Both the position numbers and the translations under genes were made by a program. This document shows, piece by piece, positions 6,556-9,532 of a stretch of 9,532 nt of DNA. Positions within the stretch are counted from its first letter, which is position 1; every line of letters starts with the position of its first letter. This DNA comes from JBDTCS01 sp039923455 (lineage in GTDB: Bacteria; Bacteroidota; Ignavibacteria; Palsa-1295). The stretch is taken from assembly GCA_039923455.1 (NCBI GenBank), contig JBDTCS010000015.1:1-9532 (forward strand). The letters are read 5' to 3'. Under the pieces are notes generated by a model. That model did no database searches. It was not told the DNA's origin and worked only from the letters and a program-made list of their open reading frames with translations.

Positions 6556-6590
6556 ACAGAAAAGCCGGAAATTTATTCCAGCTTTTCTGT
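6556..6590 (-). terminator. Hairpin between the two T9SS cargo genes, likely terminator
   Basis: ACAGAAAAGC (6556-6565) pairs perfectly with GCTTTTCTGT (6581-6590). Inside it, GGAA pairs with TTCC across an ATTTA loop, interrupted by one C-A mismatch. This gives a 14-pair stem. It lies 24 nt past the stop of the larger cargo gene and about 110 nt before the start of the smaller one. It therefore probably ends the larger gene's transcript and leaves the smaller gene under its own promoter. The right arm contributes four Ts, but no T-run follows the stem on either strand, so termination may be weak or serve mainly as 3'-end protection. Confidence 0.65.
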
Positions 6591-6613
6591 CCAACTTTCT
6601 ATTACATCTTAGC

Positions 6614-9532
6614 TTAACGCAGCACGACCACTCGGCGGATAGCCCTGCCGTTCACGCTCTTCATTTCGAGGAGGTAGGTCCCCTCTCGAATGCCGGAGAT
6701 ATCAAGTTGCGAAGTTTGTGTGTTGCCTGTCGCGACGAGGCGTTGCGTTGTTAGTTCGCGGCCTAACAGATCGCGAATCGATATTTGTATCACATCATTC
6801 TTTTGCGATGCGCTTGTGATCGTGATCTGGTTCGTCGCAGGATTTGGCGAAACTCCATAGAGCGTCAGCTTATCGCCTTTGAGTCCGACACGAAGGAGAC
6901 TATCGGCGCAGAGGCTCGCTACTTGTATCAACGCCGTGTGCGTAGCGATCTCAGCGCAGATCGTATCACCGGTATTGGTAAAGTACGTCACACTCGCGAT
7001 CTCAAAATCGGATGTGTCGTTCTTCGCGACGAGAGGTTCGAGCATCACTTCGCAAATATTTCCAGGGTTCACCACTGCGACAGCTGACGAGAACGAAGCA
7101 CTCAAATAGCTTCTGCCATTTTGGCTTTGAAGCGATGAATTAGTCAGGGTATATCCAGCCGCTGGTTGCACGCTGACAAAATGGAACAAGTCCTCACCAA
7201 AAGCTGCACGGATACTGATTGCTTGTACCTTCGCTTCGGTCGGTATCGCGGTGTTGAGCACAATAGGAATTGCAATCACGTTCTCCACACTCGCTCGAAG
7301 AACCGTATCGACGTTACCGACAGACTCCGACAGTCCGCTCTGCAACATTGTCGATGAGCCGAACAAAACAATATCCTCTGTCAAGATCACACCGCTGCTA
7401 TCCCACGTGTATTCGAAGATGGCGGAATGCGAGCCCGCCAATCGCGGATGATATTTGATCAGCGTGGAGAAGATGGAGTCTTTCGACAACCAAAGATCAA
7501 TCGATCGAGATCGCGAGTCATCCGAAAGCGTGAACGCGTTTGTATCCGGATGATCGCTCGAATATTTTATGCTGTAACGGATCACATGCAGTGAATCTGG
7601 TCCGAGATTCTTAATCTGCGCAGTCGCACTCGAACTCGCGCAGGTGTATGTCGGCGGAAAACCAGTGCTAGTTGAGAGCACACTTACACCGTGAATTGTA
7701 CTCGCACCTTGAAGCTTCACTCCCAGCGTAGCAGGTGGTGTGCAGATACCATCGCCCCAAATCTCAATCGTTTCGGAATCGAGCGACGCACTTTGCGCAC
7801 TCGCCGTTACGCTTATCGTAACGGACGCACCCGGCAACAACAGATCGCCAACTGCGATACCTGTCACCGATACATACGCCGCCGTCGTGAGAATTTTTGA
7901 GACGCGTATCGGTGCATTCCCCGAATTGGAAACGTTGAGCGTGAGGGTCGTTGGTGTTTGAAGCGGAAGTATGCCGAAGTCGATCACTTGCTCACTGGTC
8001 GAGATAAGCCCACGCGTCACATGCGCCGTGAGATTGATCACGGGATCGCTGTGCAATGCATTCTTTGCCACGATAAACGCCTGCCTATCATTCCAGCGGA
8101 TTGCGAGTGGCTTCGTCATATCCGGTGCGAAGGCAATATCGATCCACATCTTCTCGCCGTAGTCAAGCGGGAAGTTCGTGAGTGTTGTGTAACCCTTCTG
8201 ATTCGCGACAATCGTAAATTCCGATTTGTCAACGCCTTCGATATCAACCAGCTCAACGATCTCTTGAGCATGGCTTGCTGAATTATTTTGAAGCCAAACA
8301 CGAATGGTATCTGGATCACCACACTGCAGACTGAGCGAACTTGAGTCGTGATCCCAATTGATTCGTGCAGCGAGACCCGTGATGCTCAATGGTATTCGAG
8401 TCGAACAGCCATCGCCAAATATCAACGTGTCGAGATGGGCAATATTAACATCGGTGACCTTACCGCAAATCGTGATAACCAAATTTTCGCCCGGCTGAAG
8501 TGTGATAGGAAGAGGAGATGGGATTGTATAGGTGAAAGGTGTACCGACAGCAAAATGAATATCAGAAATGATGAGCGGGTGCGTCGCGAGCGCTGAGTTT
8601 GCGATAATCGCATCAGTACAGGAGTCCAATCCTTGCAACACTCGTATGGAGATGTTACTCGGAGTTGCTGTGATGGGATCGGCTGCATGTCGCAGCACGA
8701 TGCTGTCCGGTATTCCGTCACCGTCGATGAAATAAATGACCGCAATGGCAGGGAGTGATGGGTCCACAACTCCCACCGATATGAAAATATTCGAATCCCG
8801 ATAGTTTGGATTGTTTAGCAGCTTCACATTCTTGCTCGGCATGATGCCAAGTTGTTTTGCAGTGGCAGCATCAGTCGTGAGCGTAACACCTTTAATATGA
8901 GTAGCCCCTGGTCGGCTGTCATGCAAATGAATCTCGAAACGATGACACAAGGTGTCCACCTCGATCGTTGCTCTTCCCAAATCAATATCGATAAGCTGAC
9001 CGCACGGCGCGGCGTAGGCGGTGCCCGATTTAGAACTGCCCTCTGTTCTTCCATAACTGTACACGATAAAATCAGAATCAGAGGTCGCGGTAAATGCTCC
9101 GCCCGGCACCCGGATCGTCCAGCCGGTGAGCTCGGGATGACCTGGGATAGAATACGTCGCAACGGGCACGGGTAAAAAAGGTGTCCCTGTGTGCAAGAAG
9201 TTGATTCCGTACGGTGTACCTCCCTTTGCGATCACATTAATATATTGGCCTCCTCGAAAGTAAGAGTCGGTCGGGACGATCCATGCATACCGACGTTTCC
9301 ACCGACCGATGGGTATGATGTTCATCGAGCACGACATCGTGTAATAAGTTGGGTCGATCGCTTGCTTGATCGCCAGGTAGTCGTATTGTTCGACCGATAT
9401 CTGAGCACCGCGAATGGAAGCGATGGAAATCGGATCCGCAACTTGCTGCTGCTCGATAAATCCACTCTGGAGAGTCGGCGCAGACGATCCCAGCTGAGTT
9501 ACAAGAGTCACTATGGACGTGTCTTCGCTAAA
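6614..9532 (-). CDS. Large T9SS cargo protein with ASH/Ig-like modules (N-terminus outside window)
   Basis: The frame runs open to the right edge, giving 972 visible residues. Residue numbers here count from the internal GTG at 9511, which is not the real start because codons continue upstream. Residues ~60-285 form a beta-rich region (WIVPTDSYFRGGQYINVIA, then FIVYSYGRTEGSSKSGTAY) that loosely resembles IgGFc-binding-type N-terminal domains. Four Ig-like blocks of about 100 residues follow (~285-380, 395-500, 500-600, 605-720). The clearest has the ASH signature VIDFGILPLQTPTTLTLNVSN, as in choice-of-anchor D proteins. Residues ~740-865 are cohesin-like. LCADSLL leads to VSPNP at 887 and a T9SS type-A sorting domain (DLLGREL at 914, EGTYLLEM at 943). 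This predicts a secreted or surface-attached adhesin-like or structural protein with no visible catalytic site. The stop is TAA at 6616-6614. Confidence 0.88.
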   Translation of the reverse strand, partial: FSEDTSIVTLVTQLGSSAPTLQSGFIEQQQVADPISIASIRGAQISVEQYDYLAIKQAIDPTYYTMSCSMNIIPIGRWKRRYAWIVPTDSYFRGGQYINVIAKGGTPYGINFLHTGTPFLPVPVATYSIPGHPELTGWTIRVPGGAFTATSDSDFIVYSYGRTEGSSKSGTAYAAPCGQLIDIDLGRATIEVDTLCHRFEIHLHDSRPGATHIKGVTLTTDAATAKQLGIMPSKNVKLLNNPNYRDSNIFISVGVVDPSLPAIAVIYFIDGDGIPDSIVLRHAADPITATPSNISIRVLQGLDSCTDAIIANSALATHPLIISDIHFAVGTPFTYTIPSPLPITLQPGENLVITICGKVTDVNIAHLDTLIFGDGCSTRIPLSITGLAARINWDHDSSSLSLQCGDPDTIRVWLQNNSASHAQEIVELVDIEGVDKSEFTIVANQKGYTTLTNFPLDYGEKMWIDIAFAPDMTKPLAIRWNDRQAFIVAKNALHSDPVINLTAHVTRGLISTSEQVIDFGILPLQTPTTLTLNVSNSGNAPIRVSKILTTAAYVSVTGIAVGDLLLPGASVTISVTASAQSASLDSETIEIWGDGICTPPATLGVKLQGASTIHGVSVLSTSTGFPPTYTCASSSATAQIKNLGPDSLHVIRYSIKYSSDHPDTNAFTLSDDSRSRSIDLWLSKDSIFSTLIKYHPRLAGSHSAIFEYTWDSSGVILTEDIVLFGSSTMLQSGLSESVGNVDTVLRASVENVIAIPIVLNTAIPTEAKVQAISIRAAFGEDLFHFVSVQPAAGYTLTNSSLQSQNGRSYLSASFSSAVAVVNPGNICEVMLEPLVAKNDTSDFEIASVTYFTNTGDTICAEIATHTALIQVASLCADSLLRVGLKGDKLTLYGVSPNPATNQITITSASQKNDVIQISIRDLLGRELTTQRLVATGNTQTSQLDISGIREGTYLLEMKSVNGRAIRRVVVLR

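Overview
The window looks like chromosomal DNA from a bacterium of the Fibrobacteres-Chlorobi-Bacteroidetes (FCB) superphylum. The main evidence is two long proteins on the minus strand (right half) that end in type IX secretion system (T9SS) type-A sorting domains, each with a PNP entry motif, a D-x-LGRE strand and an EG-x-Y turn near the C-terminus. T9SS occurs almost only in this group. A cohesin-like module placed just before the sorting domain, and moderate GC content, would fit a Kapabacteria/Ignavibacteria-type lineage, but that finer placement is inference. Two sites also match the Bacteroidetes -7 promoter consensus TAnnTTTG.

Left region (1-2153). The window opens in the 3' end of a metallo-beta-lactamase-fold hydrolase gene (+). 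It is followed tail-to-tail by a minus-strand TolB/PD40-like propeller lipoprotein gene that carries an in-frame TAA. Beyond that lies a second, diverged and frameshifted copy of the last ~107 nt of the hydrolase gene, directly upstream of a Rieske [2Fe-2S] ferredoxin-like gene (+). The simplest reading is an ancestral hydrolase-Rieske gene pair, split by a ~1.3 kb segment that brought the lipoprotein gene and left hydrolase 3' ends on both sides.

Middle region (2154-4337). A 418-bp gap without a convincing gene holds a good Bacteroidetes-type promoter candidate and a 15-bp palindrome. It precedes a secreted alpha/beta-hydrolase with an intact Ser-Asp-His triad. A strong intrinsic terminator follows. 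A TAnnTTTG box abuts the terminator stem and could start transcription of the next gene, a DUF1569/DinB-superfamily protein.

Right region (4343-9532). Two T9SS cargo proteins are encoded in tandem on the minus strand. One is a 700-residue protein with a six-Asp-box (BNR/Ycf48-like) propeller. The other is larger, made of ASH/Ig-like modules, and its N-terminus lies outside the window. Both share the same C-terminal order: cohesin-like domain, Cys-containing linker, sorting domain. A near-perfect hairpin separates them.

I found no tRNA, rRNA, CRISPR array, insertion sequence, transposase, phage gene or recognisable defence system. The most unusual feature is the duplicated hydrolase 3' end flanking a broken lipoprotein gene.
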